DNA from: Mytilus galloprovincialis
Taxonomy: Eukaryota; Mollusca; Bivalvia; Mytilida; Mytilidae
Direction of reading: 5' to 3'
Assembly (NCBI RefSeq): GCF_965363235.1
Contig: NC_134847.1
Span: 74,530,268-74,594,267, forward strand
Length of the DNA: 64,000 bases
The notes beneath the pieces are model-generated. The model saw only the letters and a list, made by a program, of their open reading frames with translations. It ran no database searches and was not told the DNA's origin. The position numbers and the translations under genes were made by a program. Below are positions 23,101-36,100 of the stretch, in pieces. Every line of letters begins with the position of its first letter. The stretch's first letter is position 1.

Positions 23101-26100
23101 AGAAAAAAAGACAAATTCAAAAATTAGAATATGACCTTGACCTTTGACCTTGACCTAATTTTCATTTTTTTGGACAAAGGACCTTAAATCAAAAGATCCT
23201 AGGTCTCTATCACTTATGGTGTTCCATTTTAAAATACATTTCAAAATTTCAAATACAAAAAGGGAAATAACTCTCATATTGAGCGTTCATATTGCTTCGG
23301 TCGAAATTGGACAAATCATGCAAATGATATAACGAGCAATTTTATAAAAAAAATTTGTCGTAATCTTTTACGGTTGCGAAGGAGTTTTGGACACAAGGAA
23401 AACAGTGTTTGGGGAGATAACTCCTACAAAAAAAAAGTATTCCGTTACACAGGGTAAATTTCAAAAGCGCATAAACTGTTCGATATCATATACCAAATAT
23501 CTAAGCGACATATTGCGAAACAAATGTTTATCGCAAGAACAAAATTTGGCGGAAGAAAAAAAAAAATAATCAGAAGAAATACAATAGGTCTTTCCACAGA
23601 AAAGTGGAAAGACCTAATTAATTTAATAAGAAGTTCTTGATTAAGTTATATTTAAAGCTTTGCCATCCATATGTGAACCACGTGATTACTAACATTGACC
23701 AGTTATCGTTAGACAAGTTTAAGTATTACTCAAAATATGTAAACAATGAAATAATTATCGTTTTTGAAAGATATCTTTTTAAAACATATTTTGTACATCT
23801 CATCAATGTAAACACATTTCTAACAAATTAGTATAGGTCTATAATGTTTCCGCAAGGTATTATGACACATCATGTGCAGGTACTTTTCTAATGTAGATAT
23901 AATCTTTGATAGCGTTTATGGCTAATTTATAATAGTGTAGTGTAGTGTCACGATGTTTTTTATGAAACCAATAAGTTTCCTATATGTCCCTTACACAAGA
24001 CAAAACGATGTGTGAATTCCGGAAGCAGGTAAATCGAAATAGGCTCTTCGGACGCACGAAATTTTCGAATAGTTATTTCATTTACTAGCACTCGGTTGAA
24101 TTTGATGCAACTGTCATACAAGTGAGATGTTAAGCTAGCTATAAAACTATGTTTAATTCACCATTTTCTACATAAGAAAATGCATGTACCAAGTCAGGAA
24201 TATGACAGTTGTTCATTCGTTTCATGTTTTTGAGCTTTTGATTTTGCCATTTGATAAGGGACTCTCCGTTTTGAATTTTCCTCGGAATTCAGTATTTTTG
24301 TGAATTTACATTTTTGTTTACATATACACACACATACACAACTCTTTTGAACGGTTGACTTTAGATGAATAAGGCATTTTGATGTCTCTTTAAATTATAA
24401 AACTCCTCATGTATTCCGGTTTTAATTCATACATCCTTATATTTCAAACGTTAATTTTGAACATTTCTGATAAAGGTTCATCCAGAAAAGTGTCAACACA
24501 CGAAATTTATAAGTTATTCTAATCAACACTGATAGGAACTTCTATGATTTATTGCAAGGTAATTCTAAATACAACATATTTTGAAAATATGACAGGATCT
24601 TACAAGATCTGCAACATAAGGCGAGACAAGAGCTCCAGTATTAGCCATCGTTGAACTTAATCCCATTCCTTGGTTTCTTACAACAGTTGGATAAAGTTCA
24701 GCTGACCATATATATATTATACCATACGCAGCAGCTATACCAACTTTTCCTAGCATCGCTAATGTTACAGTTATTGGCTGAAGATCTACAATTTAAGTCT
24801 TACTCAAATACATGCCTTTTTGTAATATGAATATGAAATATATGAATGATACATTATTTTCTAGACAACACAAAATGCTGCACCATCTCAACACCTTTTC
24901 CTGAATGGAAAGCACTCCTTCACCATAATAATTCCATTGTGTGATGTAACATTGTGTCGAACAGCCCTTTTGAACATAAATCGTACAGAATTTCGATTTT
25001 TTCGTGTCTCAATGGTGACGTCAATATTATTATTCTATGTAAATGTTGTGAGTTATAAAATGTCAATTGTTCTGAGATGAAAAAGTTAAAGCCATTTGAT
25101 GAAGACAAAACAATTATTTACGACTTTTTTGTTTATATGAAAGCTGAATATGTTTTTGATGTTTTACACTAAATGGCTGGTTTTCTCCTTTTTTTTTTAT
25201 TACAAACGTTCATTTGTTTTTGATAATTTTAAGAAAGACGTTACCTTTGTTTGGGTATTTTATTCAGACCACATTGCTTCCAAGACAAAATATTTTGATC
25301 TCTTGTTTGTTGGCGTTTGTTTTTGGTGCACTTCAGTTGTTATCCTGTTATATTTCATGTGTTTCCCTCGGTTTTATTTCGTTACCCGGATTTGGTTGTG
25401 ACTTTTGAACAGCGGTATACTACTGTTGCCTTTTTTAGGACTTCAATTTATGGATTATAAGCACCCGCCAAAATAATGATATAATAAATTTTGTTGCAGA
25501 ATCTTGCTCTTTAACTTAAGCTGTATATCTTTTTTTTTAGAAGTTCGTGTTGCTCAGTCTTTGGTTTTCTGTAATTAATGTAATATTAACCTTCACTTGC
25601 ATACATCATTGGAAAAATAGCACATATGCAAAAGATGCCACCAAACACCATACAAGATACATGTAGTGTCTTTCTTCCGATTCTGTCCAGTAATAACAAA
25701 CAAATTGTGTATGCTGGAAATTCAGCTAGGCCAGACAAGAAAAAATTCAAATAGTAGTCTCCACTAAGATCACCTGTGTTCAAAGACAAACCATAATAAG
25801 CCATGCTTGCAAACATCCTGAAAAATAGAAATTAAAGAGTTAGGAATTACAGTACTATATGTGATGATTTGCCATAACCTTTTGAGGATTTGACAACCAC
25901 TTCTGAGATTTACTGGCGATGCTTAGCATTGTCATCAGGGTAAATGTCATTAATTGTATATTTATAGACATAACATAGTGCATTTTTGTAATTTGTAGAG
26001 GGGAATGAAATGAGTTTGAATACTATTGCATTAGAAGGAGGCAAATATCGTTTTCTTTTTTCAGAGGACCATACATACGAGATGTAAACGCACATGCACA

Positions 26101-29100
26101 TGCATACACACACAACATTTTGTAGCCAAAAGAAGATACTGATATCTTATTTCTATAAGAAAGATTTTATTCTGAACGAAAGTTTCTTTACTACATTTAT
26201 ATCTTCAGAAATTACCACTACATACCAGTTTATAAGGATGATTAAAGTTCTTTTGAAAAGAACTGGGTTATCAATGAGATGCCAAAATCGACCAGACGGT
26301 TCTTCTTGGACAGTCAGATTACCAAATGCCTTTTCATCAATGTTCCTGTTATTGCCTTTAGCTATCTTTTTGAGAATTTCCACTGCTTCTTCGTGTTTGC
26401 CTTGCGAAAGCAACCATCTTGGTGATTCTGGGATTAACCTATCATTACATTTACCAATAAAACGTTACTTAGATGTATCATACAATTCCGTAATTTTGAT
26501 TGGAAGGCAGAAATCGCAAGAAATTCAATAAGTATAATCATAGTTTATGTTTTAATTAAAAGAAACATCAAAGTGTGCACGTTAAACAATACAAAGGTGA
26601 ACATTAGAAAAGTTTGATATAATTTATCATTTCATGGTCAAAGCAATAATTTTGATATTGTATATGCGTCATACAAAATGCGCACCGCTAACACTCCATT
26701 TAAATAATAAAAAGAAGCATTTGACTCTTAACTGAATGCAGCATGGTGTTTTTCGTATGAAGAAAAATGAAAAATTGATGTGGTGTTGCATTCGTCTTTG
26801 ACAAATGCCTGTTCAGTAATAACACACTCATATATTTTTTTGTACCAAAAAGAAAAACAAATCAAGTAACATTAACTCCTAGGAATTGTGCGGACGGATT
26901 TTGTTTGCTATGGTGAAATCATGTCAAACCTGAGCTATGTCAATTGTTAAAATAAATTTATAAAATTAATAAATGTAATTTCTATCAAATCCCAAATATC
27001 AGTAAATAAGTTAAGAAAAATATGATTGTCATGATAAATGTTCAAACATAGATCTATATTTTCATTGATACATGTATGGTTACAGCCATCTTATCTTGTG
27101 TTTCTACAAAGATATTCATTTGTCATTGTAATGCATAATATTTTTTTGAAGGAAAGCTTTCTTATGCAGTTATATTTTCAAAGTAACCAACTTAAACATG
27201 ATAGCTTGAAAATTCAAGTGACTTACCACCAGTAGAAAAGAAAAAATACAGAAGGTATAGAAATAGCTATTTCTAAGTACACCCAATCCCGAATGAGATA
27301 GGCGACCCCAGCTAAAACGACAAGACCAGCAGCAAAAAAGTAGCATATAACAATTCCAGCCCAGACACGTTTAGAAGGACCTACTAATTCCATGCCTACA
27401 AAACAAAAATGTTTGTCTTATAAACAAATTTTAACATGAAAAGAAAGTAAACATTACAAGTCATGATAACGTATCCATCGCTTTAAAGAGAAAATAAACT
27501 TCTCAAAAAGACCAGGCTTAACATTTTGTACGCCAGACGCGCATTTTGTCATCTGTGACGGTCGAATCAAAGAGTTATCATCACGAAATATTTCGTCTGT
27601 CCACACTTTAGCAATTACTTGAAGATATAGTAAAAATGGTATTATTTTCATGATCCTCAAACTAAATACAGGAGCTTGATAAGGTATCGGCTGAAATCAT
27701 CATTGGAACGACTCTTTGTATCTTTTTTATCTATATAATTTCGAATCCAATTTCACGCATTTGTCTATCTATAAAAAATTAGTTAAGCCAATGTATTACA
27801 CCACACAGAAAGCTCCAACGAATTTAATATAATGATTTCACTTACAATACTTACCAAGTACAAAAGGGACAACATAAAGTCCTGAGGTACACATTCCTAT
27901 AATAAACCTCAGAAGTCCATATATCCAGAATGATGGAGCCCATGCCAATGAAAAACTAGACACGAGAAGTAACCACACAGCAAAATAAAATGTTTTTTTT
28001 CTTCCTAAACTAATAGAAATCATATTTAAGCAAACCATGTTAGAAATCATATCATGTTTTTAAGCAAATCATATTGTAATTAAAATGCATCAAAATTCAA
28101 ATCTGAATAAAATTATAGATGATGCCATTGACAGGAATTGTGATTAAATAAGGCAAATTACAGAAACTAAATGTATAGATAGAATTTCCATACAGTTAGT
28201 CGATATATGCTTTGTTTTATCCCATTGCAACAAATTTTTCACTAACTTGATGAAGGTTCATATGAAATAACCAGGTGGGATCATCATATATAAACAAAAG
28301 GAACATTATAATACTCCGGCATACATTTGTTAAGATCTTGAGTAAGAAACTGAACTTTTAAGCGAAACATCAGATAACAGAACAATACAAAATCAGATTG
28401 TTTTGAAAAATTTCCCTCTGACTGAATTCAGTGAAGTTAATTTCTACACTTGCATCAAATCCTGCTTTTTTTTTGTTTCATCGGATTTTAGGACAATTAG
28501 GTATACGAAGACGGGTATGAAATTTGCCTGTTTGCGCCAATTAAAAAAAATCGTTCTTTCGTGTGCGCCGATTTGATTCTTCCATTTGCACCGATTGTTT
28601 ACAGATAATTACAGGCGAATTAGTTAGAGTTTACGTTCTGAAATAGACTGAACAGATTCAAAAAGAAAAACAATTGAAGTGTTTGAATAGTATTGTTAGA
28701 ACGAACATCAGTCAATATAATCTGAAATTAGATAACTGATAAACCTGCAAAAAAATCAGTCAATAAACAAAATTTGTAATGCAGATTAAATTACTTGATT
28801 TGATGTAAAAGTACAAGTAAAATAGTGTTGCAATAAAATATGCATTGTTAAGTTCAACTTGTCGTCAACATTTTAAAGCTAGATTAAAGTTAGAGAATTT
28901 TTTTTAACTCACAGGTCAGACAAAGATCCGAATCCCAGAGCTCCTGTCAAAACGCCACCAAAAAATATCATGGCCGCATGCGATGTTTTCAGCTCGTCAT
29001 CACAAACGAAATTTTGCTAAGTAAACGAATTAGAAAGATACAGTGGTGACAAACAGAAATGAAAACAGTTTAAATCGTCGGTCCTATCGAAACAATGTTT

Positions 29101-31421
29101 ATTTTGTTAAACTGAACTGGTTGATTTCCATGGATACGATTTATCGCTGAACAGGAATCATTACCGTTTCGGCAGGAAATTCAATGTTTCTTCAATAAAA
29201 CCAAGACCCCATAGATTTTCAGCATTAATACTATAAAGTTGTATTAATGCTTACATTTTTCAAAAGACTCACAGAGGTTTCTTAATTTGTTTTGTGTCCT
29301 TGTTAATTTATTTTTCGGTAAATAGCTCTCTTAATTATTGTACTTTATTTCCTGGTTTCTTGTATTAAATTTTGAACTTGCTTATAGTGCATCAGATTAT
29401 TTTAAAGGTTTTTTTGTTTTTGTATTTTTTAAAGATTTTACTTTCAATGATAGAATGAACACTATGCATTTGATTACAATTTTAGATACTATAAATCATT
29501 TTGTTAGAAGTTTGCATAAATAAGAATTGTTGCTAAATACCTCACTTGTAAAGGTTGATTCAAAAACAGTCTTGGCATAGACCCATTTCTCACAATTTAC
29601 GAGTTTGCTGGTGTTACTATATATTTTACATCCATCGTAAAGGTATCCATCTTCAGACGACAGCGGAATCGACCGGTTGACGTCTTCTCTGTGAGCCTCG
29701 CTTTGTATTTTATATGTATCATTCGGCCAATTAGGTAATGCGCATCTAAAACACGTAATTCGTAACATTGACTTATGTCATATTCAAACAAACAAATATA
29801 AGCTCCTTCGCTGCAAAAAGGTTCATATTGGGACGCAAAGCCGATCTTGTACAGTATTACAAATGGTGTCGCATTCTACTATTTCATTGGATATTACCGT
29901 TTGAATGGTTTTACACCAGTAATTCTTGGGGTCCTTTATAGCTTACTGTTCGATGTGAGTCAAGGCTCTGTGTTGAAGCCCGTAACCTATAATGGTTTAC
30001 ATTTATAAATTGTGACTTGGATGATGAGTTGTCTCATTGGCACTCATACCACATCTTCTTATATCTATATATGCTCGTTTCAGTTTCCAGTTTTGTTTAA
30101 GAAATTTTCCAATAATTTTTTGCCTGATGGAGTCCCATAATAGTTTGAATCTGGGGCCATAGACCCTACCGAATTGTAATAAATTAACATACAAAAATAT
30201 ACCAATGTTTGAAAAGTTTGCATGTTTAATTTGAAAACAGATTATAAAAAGATACTTTGGTTTGTTCTTTCTTTAATTTAGAAATCAATTTTGTATTGGT
30301 GAAAGTAACAAAATATACTAGTATATAAATATAACTTTTTCACTTATTGTAGCATTTGTTTTTTTTTTAACCAATACGATTTTATCAAAAATTTCTAGAA
30401 ACCGTGGTTTTATAATGCATGAAATACCTGTATAATGCAGAAATTAGGCTATTGGTTTACTGGTTTGAATTGTTTAACATTTTTTCATGACAGAATATTT
30501 CTTATCTTACTATAGGGGTTTGCTTTGTACATTATATAATGTCGATACATGACCTACCGTTTCTTACATTTACTGTTATTTTTGGTGTTTTGATACTTGA
30601 GTTCTATACAAGAGCTTCTCTGTTCGTTTGGGTTTTTATTACTTTTATCATCAAAATTATATTATTTTATTAACATTTGCTGTTATAAAGCTAAGGTAAT
30701 AAATTGAAAATTAGGAATAAAGCTCCATCATATAGATGATTCCTAGTCCAGATTGGCCTGTTCTTTGTTTTCTTTTTGATTGTTTCTGGTTTTCAATATT
30801 TGTACTAGGTTTCGGACATTTTTGTTCCAGCATCTCGAAATGCACACGTGGTACAGTAAAATTTGCAGTGTTTAATGTTATCAATATCCTAATGCTAAAA
30901 TCTACAATTCAAACTTTCCCTTTAAGAATACAACTCAGATACGGTTCCAGGATTTTGAAAAAGGGTGGGGTCATTGGGATGGCGTCTGCCAAGCAAACAC
31001 TTCGAGTGATCCTTGTAAAAACCTATGCATTTATCAATTATGAAGCTTCATTAGGAGGTCGGGGGTCCTACACCCTTATTCCGACTGCAATTCGTTTTTA
31101 GTCGATACGGTTGTTATTATGAACAATCCATCCTAAATTGAGAAATACGTCTTACTAAATATATAATCATATTGCATACAAATCTTTGCAAAGTATGTTA
31201 TATAATAGTCTAAATATAAATGACTTTACCATGTTTACTTTCGTTCAAGTCTTTTTAAAAACATTAAAAACAACTGACCTATGATCAGGCGTTGCTAGAA
31301 TAAATGACGATAAAAGTGTATGAAATGACGTCATAAACGGCATCAAACATAATAGAAAATAAATCCTCTTTTGGTATGGTCCAAATTCACCAACTATTTC
31401 AAACGTCGAATCCACATCCAT
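20186..31421 (-). CDS. SLC22-type organic ion transporter, gene 1 (10 exons)
   Basis: Exons in transcription order: 31421-31279, 29745-29541, 29016-28913, 28009-27855, 27395-27227, 26438-26226, 25817-25591, 24785-24604, 22513-22362, 20282-20186. All introns are GT-AG and phases agree throughout; the total of 1647 nt gives 548 aa, a normal SLC22 length. ATG at 31421 opens [17 protein letters not shown] before membrane helix 1. The large extracellular loop (about residues 48-116) has the cysteine pattern of the family. Signatures: SDLLGRKK (about 149-156), PESPRWLL (about 262-269), [14 protein letters not shown] (about 434-447), [11 protein letters not shown] (about 498-508), then a hydrophilic tail. 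Plasma-membrane major-facilitator uniporter or exchanger of organic cations, carnitine-like zwitterions or anions; the substrate cannot be told. Exon 4 uses acceptor ATTAG (exon start 28009), not the TTTAG five bases on, because only it keeps frame. Confidence 0.93.
21353..22165 (+). repeat. ~345-bp tandem repeat with hammerhead-like core
   Basis: Two full units and a third partial unit start at about 21353, 21706 and 22046, inside the last intron of SLC22 gene 1. Each unit has a ribozyme-like block, then 'actgggtcgatgccactgct', 'ggtatcaccag', 'aatatcaataatgtggtcat' and 'ttggcacaactttttggaat'. In the first unit CTGATGA is at 21364-21370, stem II GTCT/AGAC at 21371-21383, GAA at 21384-21386, and stem III ACGC/GCGT at 21387-21401. 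The third copy reads GACAAAAC where the others read GACGAAAC. Confidence 0.8.
22723..23615. mobile_element. ~0.9-kb element with AGGTCTTTCCAC ends
   Basis: AGGTCTTTCCAC occurs at 22723-22734 and its exact reverse complement GTGGAAAGACCT at 23604-23615. A second direct copy at 23586-23597 makes a terminal hairpin. The interior is non-coding, with two degenerate halves built around 'tgaccttgacct' and 'aaatcaaaagaccctag' phrases. It looks like a non-autonomous TIR element in the intron between exons 8 and 9 of SLC22 gene 1. The limits rest on the short ends only. Confidence 0.55.
24185..24320 (+). repeat. Dispersed repeat 'tatgacagttgttcattcgt'
   Basis: Phrases 'tatgacagttgttcattcgt', 'gattttgccatttgataa' and 'ccgttttgaattttcctcgg' mark a common mussel repeat; weaker relatives lie at 15435-15530. 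Intronic to SLC22 gene 1. Confidence 0.5.
25190..25445 (+). repeat. Dispersed repeat ending 'gcggtatactactgttgcc'
   Basis: The block 'gttacccggatttgg ... cttttgaacagcggtatact' is a recurrent mussel repeat. It gives open frames of 64-83 codons on the plus strand, but these show no protein family. It lies in the intron between exons 7 and 8 of SLC22 gene 1. Confidence 0.5.
29945..30065 (+). repeat. 'gtgagtcaaggctctgtgtt' dispersed repeat, copy 2
   Basis: Same family as 19735-19830, here nearly complete from 'gtgagtcaaggctctgtgtt' to 'cataccacatcttcttatat'. Located in intron 1 of SLC22 gene 1, antisense to it. Confidence 0.7.
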
Positions 31422-31453
31422 ATTAGAAATTTATTAGACAAGAATTGCACGTT

Positions 31454-32298
31454 CGTCAAGTAAGATATACATATATTTGTTTATGATACGCTATGAATAT
31501 AAACACAAGAGATAGATAACAGATGACCTTTTATGATAGTTACCTACATTTTACAGTGACAATTCAAATACCATGAAGTGATTCGGTGAAATACAATATA
31601 AGAAATAAACATATATATGGTTAAATATAGGTGTCTGTGCATATAAATTCTTACATTGGTACCTGTGGATTATCGGATTTATCAAATCTAGAAAGTAAAA
31701 TCATTTTCCCCATAGAACTATGATTTTATGGAGATATAAACGTCCACTGTTGGTACTATAAGAACATACCCTGTGTACGCTGGTAACTTTTAGGTAAAGA
31801 TTACTAAATTAAAGAAAATTAATGAGTCTTTTGTAGACGAAACGCGTGTCTGGCGTAATTACTAAATTTAAACCTTCGTCAAGTCAGATATACATATATT
31901 TGTTTATGATACGCTATAAATATAAACACAAGAGATAGATAACAGATGACCTTTTATGATAGTTACCTACATTTTTCAGTGACAGTTCAAATACCATGAA
32001 ATGATTCGGTGAAATACAATATAAGAAATTAACATATATATGGTTAAATATAGGTGTCTGTGCATATAAATTCTTACATTGGTACCTGTGGATTATCGGA
32101 TTTATCAAATTTAGATAGTAAAATCATTTTCCCCATAGAACTATGATTTTATGAAGATATAAACGTCCACTGTTGGTACTACGGAACATACCCTGTGTAC
32201 GCTGGTAACTTTTGGGTAAAGATTACTAAATTAAAGAAAATTAATGAGTCTTTTGTAGACGAAACGCGTGTCTGGCGTAATTACTAAATTTAAACCTG
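31454..32298. repeat. 423-bp tandem duplication upstream of SLC22 gene 1
   Basis: The segment starting 'cgtcaagtaagatatacata' at 31454 recurs at 31877 with few differences ('gataacagatgaccttttat', 'tggttaaatataggtgtctg', 'accctgtgtacgctggtaac' all repeat at +422 to +424). Each copy ends with a degenerate ribozyme-like block (31823-31862 and 32242-32282). The first copy starts 33 bp upstream of the gene-1 start codon. Confidence 0.88.
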
Positions 32299-32334
32299 GT
32301 ATCTATGATGAGTTTATTTACAACCACTGATGCC

Positions 32335-32520
32335 ACTGCTGGTGGGGTTTTAATACACCGAGGGTATCACAATCCCAGTAGTCAGCACTTGCGCTGACAT
32401 GAATTATCATTGATATATAAACTTTTTTGGATTTGAGCGTCACTGATGAGCCTTTTGTAGACGAAACGCGCGTCTGACGTAAATAGAAAATTTAAACCTG
32501 GTATCTATGATGAGTTTATT
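32335..32520 (+). repeat. Hammerhead-like mussel repeat copy
   Basis: 'gccactgctggtgg' and 'gagggtatcac' are followed by 'gagcgtca', CTGATGA (about 32443-32449), a stem with one mismatch (GCCT/AGAC), GAAA and a mutated stem III. The order of blocks differs from the tandem units at 21.4-22.2 kb because this copy enters at the second half. Confidence 0.65.
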
Positions 32521-32824
32521 TGCTTATGATGAAATTAAAGCTGCTTTAAAAGGTACCCAGGTTGAATTTACCCCCATCCTAAAGCATACGCAAGTTGTAG
32601 TTTTTGCAATCTTATGTACTAATAAAAGTTAATACAGCTAATTAAACCTACTCAAGAATGCATCGTGATCATGTCAGCATGCAGTCTTCACAAAAGTAAA
32701 CAATAATGATTTCAACTCAATCTCAGCATTACTTGGAATCAAAATAAAGACAAGATTGAGTACTTTTCTTCATTCCAAAGTAACCCGGTTACTGTTTACT
32801 TTCTACAGCTCTTTATAACTTTCT

Positions 32825-32950
32825 GTTTAGTGTGAGCCAAGGCTCTGTGTTGAAGGCAGTAATAATAATGTAATCTATAACTGCTTACTTTTACTATATT
32901 GTATCTTGAATGGAAAGTTGTGTCATTGGCATTATTACATGAATTTGTAA
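32825..32950 (+). repeat. 'gtgagccaaggctctgtgtt' dispersed repeat, copy 3
   Basis: Diverged copy of the family described at 19735-19830; it holds 'gtgtgagccaaggctctgtg' and 'tggaaagttgtgtcattggc'. Confidence 0.65.
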
Positions 32951-33153
32951 TGTACCTTTTTAATCTGTGCAATGATTACTTTCTCCAGACCATATTGGAA
33001 AAATGTACGAGCATTCCAGTTACACCCTCGCTCTGCAATTGTGTTTCGAGGAAATGATTATCTAGACTGTTACTGGTAAAAAAACCACCAAAAATTATGA
33101 AAGTTTTAATCATAAAAATTATAATAAAAAAAAATTAACAGTGCATCAGTGCT

Positions 33154-36100
33154 CTACAATCTAGAAGATTCAGTTTTTGTAGTAGAAATATTGTCGTCGG
33201 TAGCAAAGGCTTGGTTGGAATAGGATTTACTTGGGAAATATTTGTTTTCCTTCCTGAAAAAAAAAAAAACATTTCCTGTGAGAACACATAACCTAAAATC
33301 ATACATAAGTTTCAAAGATAAAAATTGTCTTGATGCTCGTTATTTTTGTTAATAATCAAAATTTACTAAAAGATTGATAATTTGTTCTTGTACAAATACT
33401 AGTGCAAAGATTACAGATAAATTTACAACTAAATACGCCACAATGAAATATCAAGCTTTTGAAGTATCATTAGATTAGTGGTAGTCAAATATGAATTTAA
33501 TTGATTTGCTCACAAATGTTTGTTTTAGTATTTTATAAAAGCATTTTTATAACAAAATGTATGTGAGGTAATAAACATGAAGCATTGAACACACTTTGGA
33601 TCGGCCTTCAATGTAGAAGTTTCTTCGTCTTTTTCTGTATGCTAGCTTATTGTTTATATGGGTCTTGTTATTTCTTAAAAAAATATGGCTTTTAACGTGT
33701 TGTTTATTAATTGAGGCACATGTTGGTATGAATGCTAATACCATTGTTACATTTAGAAACACATAGCTCGATGCAGAATTAAAATTTTCATATTCATTGT
33801 AAAATACCTGCATAAAAACTAAAGCTAGTCAAGACTTACTTTCCAAATTCTTTTCCATCTTGTATTGTTTCTGGAAGCTTGTGATTGAGTGTTTCTGGCA
33901 GTAGTAATGATAAAAGACCTGCGAGGACTGAGAACCCACCGAATATAACCAATGGTAAGGCTCTACCTAGATGACCATCCACAACTTTGCTCTTTAATTA
34001 AATAAAATATGATTGTTATAAATTTATTTGAAAAAGATATTGGCGTGAGCCAAGGCTCTGTGTTGAAGACCGTTCTTTGACCTATAATTGTTTACTTTTT
34101 ATACATTGTTGCTTGGGTCGAGAGTTGCCTCATTGGCACTTATACCAGGCCCGTAGCCAGGAATTTCCAATGGGGGTCGATACAATCACACTCAACTTTT
34201 TTAGTTACGATTCAAACAGAACGTCGACTTTAACAGTGCTTATTTGTTTTCAAAGGGGTTTGGTACGAACCCCACGAACCCCCTGTCTTTGGGTGTGCAA
34301 CCACATCTTCTTATTTCTAAAAAGTAGAAATTTGTTGCTGTTCCAGATCTAAATTCACAGACACAAATGCCTCTAGAGTTACAATTCATGTTAATCTATT
34401 TGGAGACTGTCCTATTTGTCTTTTTCTTTTAAGCATTATTTGTCCGACATTCAAGCTGCTAACATACTAGTACTGTACTAGGATCCTTTTGACTATAAAG
34501 TACTATTTGTATAACATAAGCTGTACCAATTTTACTAAACTGTGTGTGAAATTCGACAATACATGTCTCTTCATTTATGCTCGAGGCCAAAATGATTGAA
34601 ATTGCAAGAGCTGATGAAATCGTAAAATACTTTTCTGTTTAAAAACCTAAATAATGAAACTGAGTAAATATGCAACAGACCTTGTGAGAAATAAATAAAC
34701 TGAATTAAAATGAGCTATTCAATGGAGTTTTATGGCTTACAACGTCAGCAATATATGGTGATACCATGCCTCCAATACGAGCACATGCTGAACTGGCACC
34801 CATACCAGCATTCCGGACAACTGTCGGGTAAATTTCTGCTGACCATACATAAATTACCGCAAACGCCGCAGCAATGCCAATTTTACCAATCATAGCTAAC
34901 GTAACTGTTATTGGTTGTAAGCCTGCAGATGAAATTTATGTAGAGAAATATATTATTTGTTAGATTGAATTTAATCTGTACTAAGGTTTTAACGCAAGTT
35001 GATTAAATTTGTAACATGTTGACAATTTGTGAAGACAGTATAACTGTATCTATTGGATCCGATTGGTTGACGCAAAATTCTCTCTTCCCAGTATATTATT
35101 GAGAGTGAGATGTTATACAAAGATTCCGATTTTCTACATAAATGCATTCAATTTTCAAATTTCTAAAAGGAATTTAATTTGCATCATATAAATCGTATTT
35201 TTAATATACACAGTATACAGAGTGTAACAGTGTTTCAATTTTCTTGTCAAAAAAGATGATTTAATTATATCTTTAAAAATGCAATATCAGTAATATAAAT
35301 AAGTCTTTATTAGCGTTTTTACTGTTGTTCATAACCACTATTTGTGAATCTGAATAAAAGGAGATATACACTATGCGTAAATTACAGCATTCTTCTTAAT
35401 AGAAGGGCAAAAGATACCAGAGGAACAGCCAAACTCGTAAATAATCCAGAGCTCAAAGACAAGTATCACTCAAACGAAAAATGAAAAATAAAAGATGATC
35501 AAAACAATTCAAAGATTGTTTTTTATTATACGATATGTTCCCTAGATAATACGTACTTTCGTCAGCATACAGCATGGTAAAAATAGTACATATACATGCT
35601 AAACCACCTCCAACAAAACAACTGACATGTAATTTCTTTCTTCCAACTCTGTCAAGAAACACCAGGCATAACGTATAAGCTGGAAATTCTACCAGTCCCG
35701 AGAGAAAGAAGTTTAGATAAAAATCTCCACTCAGGTTTCCAGTATTCAAGGAGAGACCATAGTACCCCATACTGACTACCAACCTGAAAACGATGACAAT
35801 AACATTTGAGATTGTTTTTTTTTAATAATACATTTAAATTGATCAACCAAAGCCAAATATACAATCTCATTATTTAGTACAGAAATAATAATATATAAAA
35901 TAACGTCATGGGTTTTATGAATAATTTTATTGTAGATCCTGTTATCTGTTTCACTGCAATAGTATTCTTATTTGATTAATATCGATAGCTTTACCATAGA
36001 AATTGCTTATTGAACATCATTTACCCGAACTTTTATTATTTGCCTGTAGTATCACAATACCAAACAATTTATTCATAGATATAAATATAGCGGATTGTAA

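Larger units (their letters stand above)
31422..33153. other. Spacer between the two SLC22 genes
   Basis: Carries the upstream region of gene 1, including a 423-bp tandem duplication, three hammerhead-like repeat copies, a dispersed repeat at 32825-32950 and the 3' side of gene 2. I see no other gene. A promoter for gene 1 should lie here, but no single TATA or initiator can be supported. Confidence 0.6.

Noticed and set aside
26094..26531. 145-codon plus-strand frame
   Set aside because: Lies opposite exon 6 of SLC22 gene 1 and has no features of its own; the same applies to plus frames at 36329-36550 and 38594-38881 opposite gene-2 exons.
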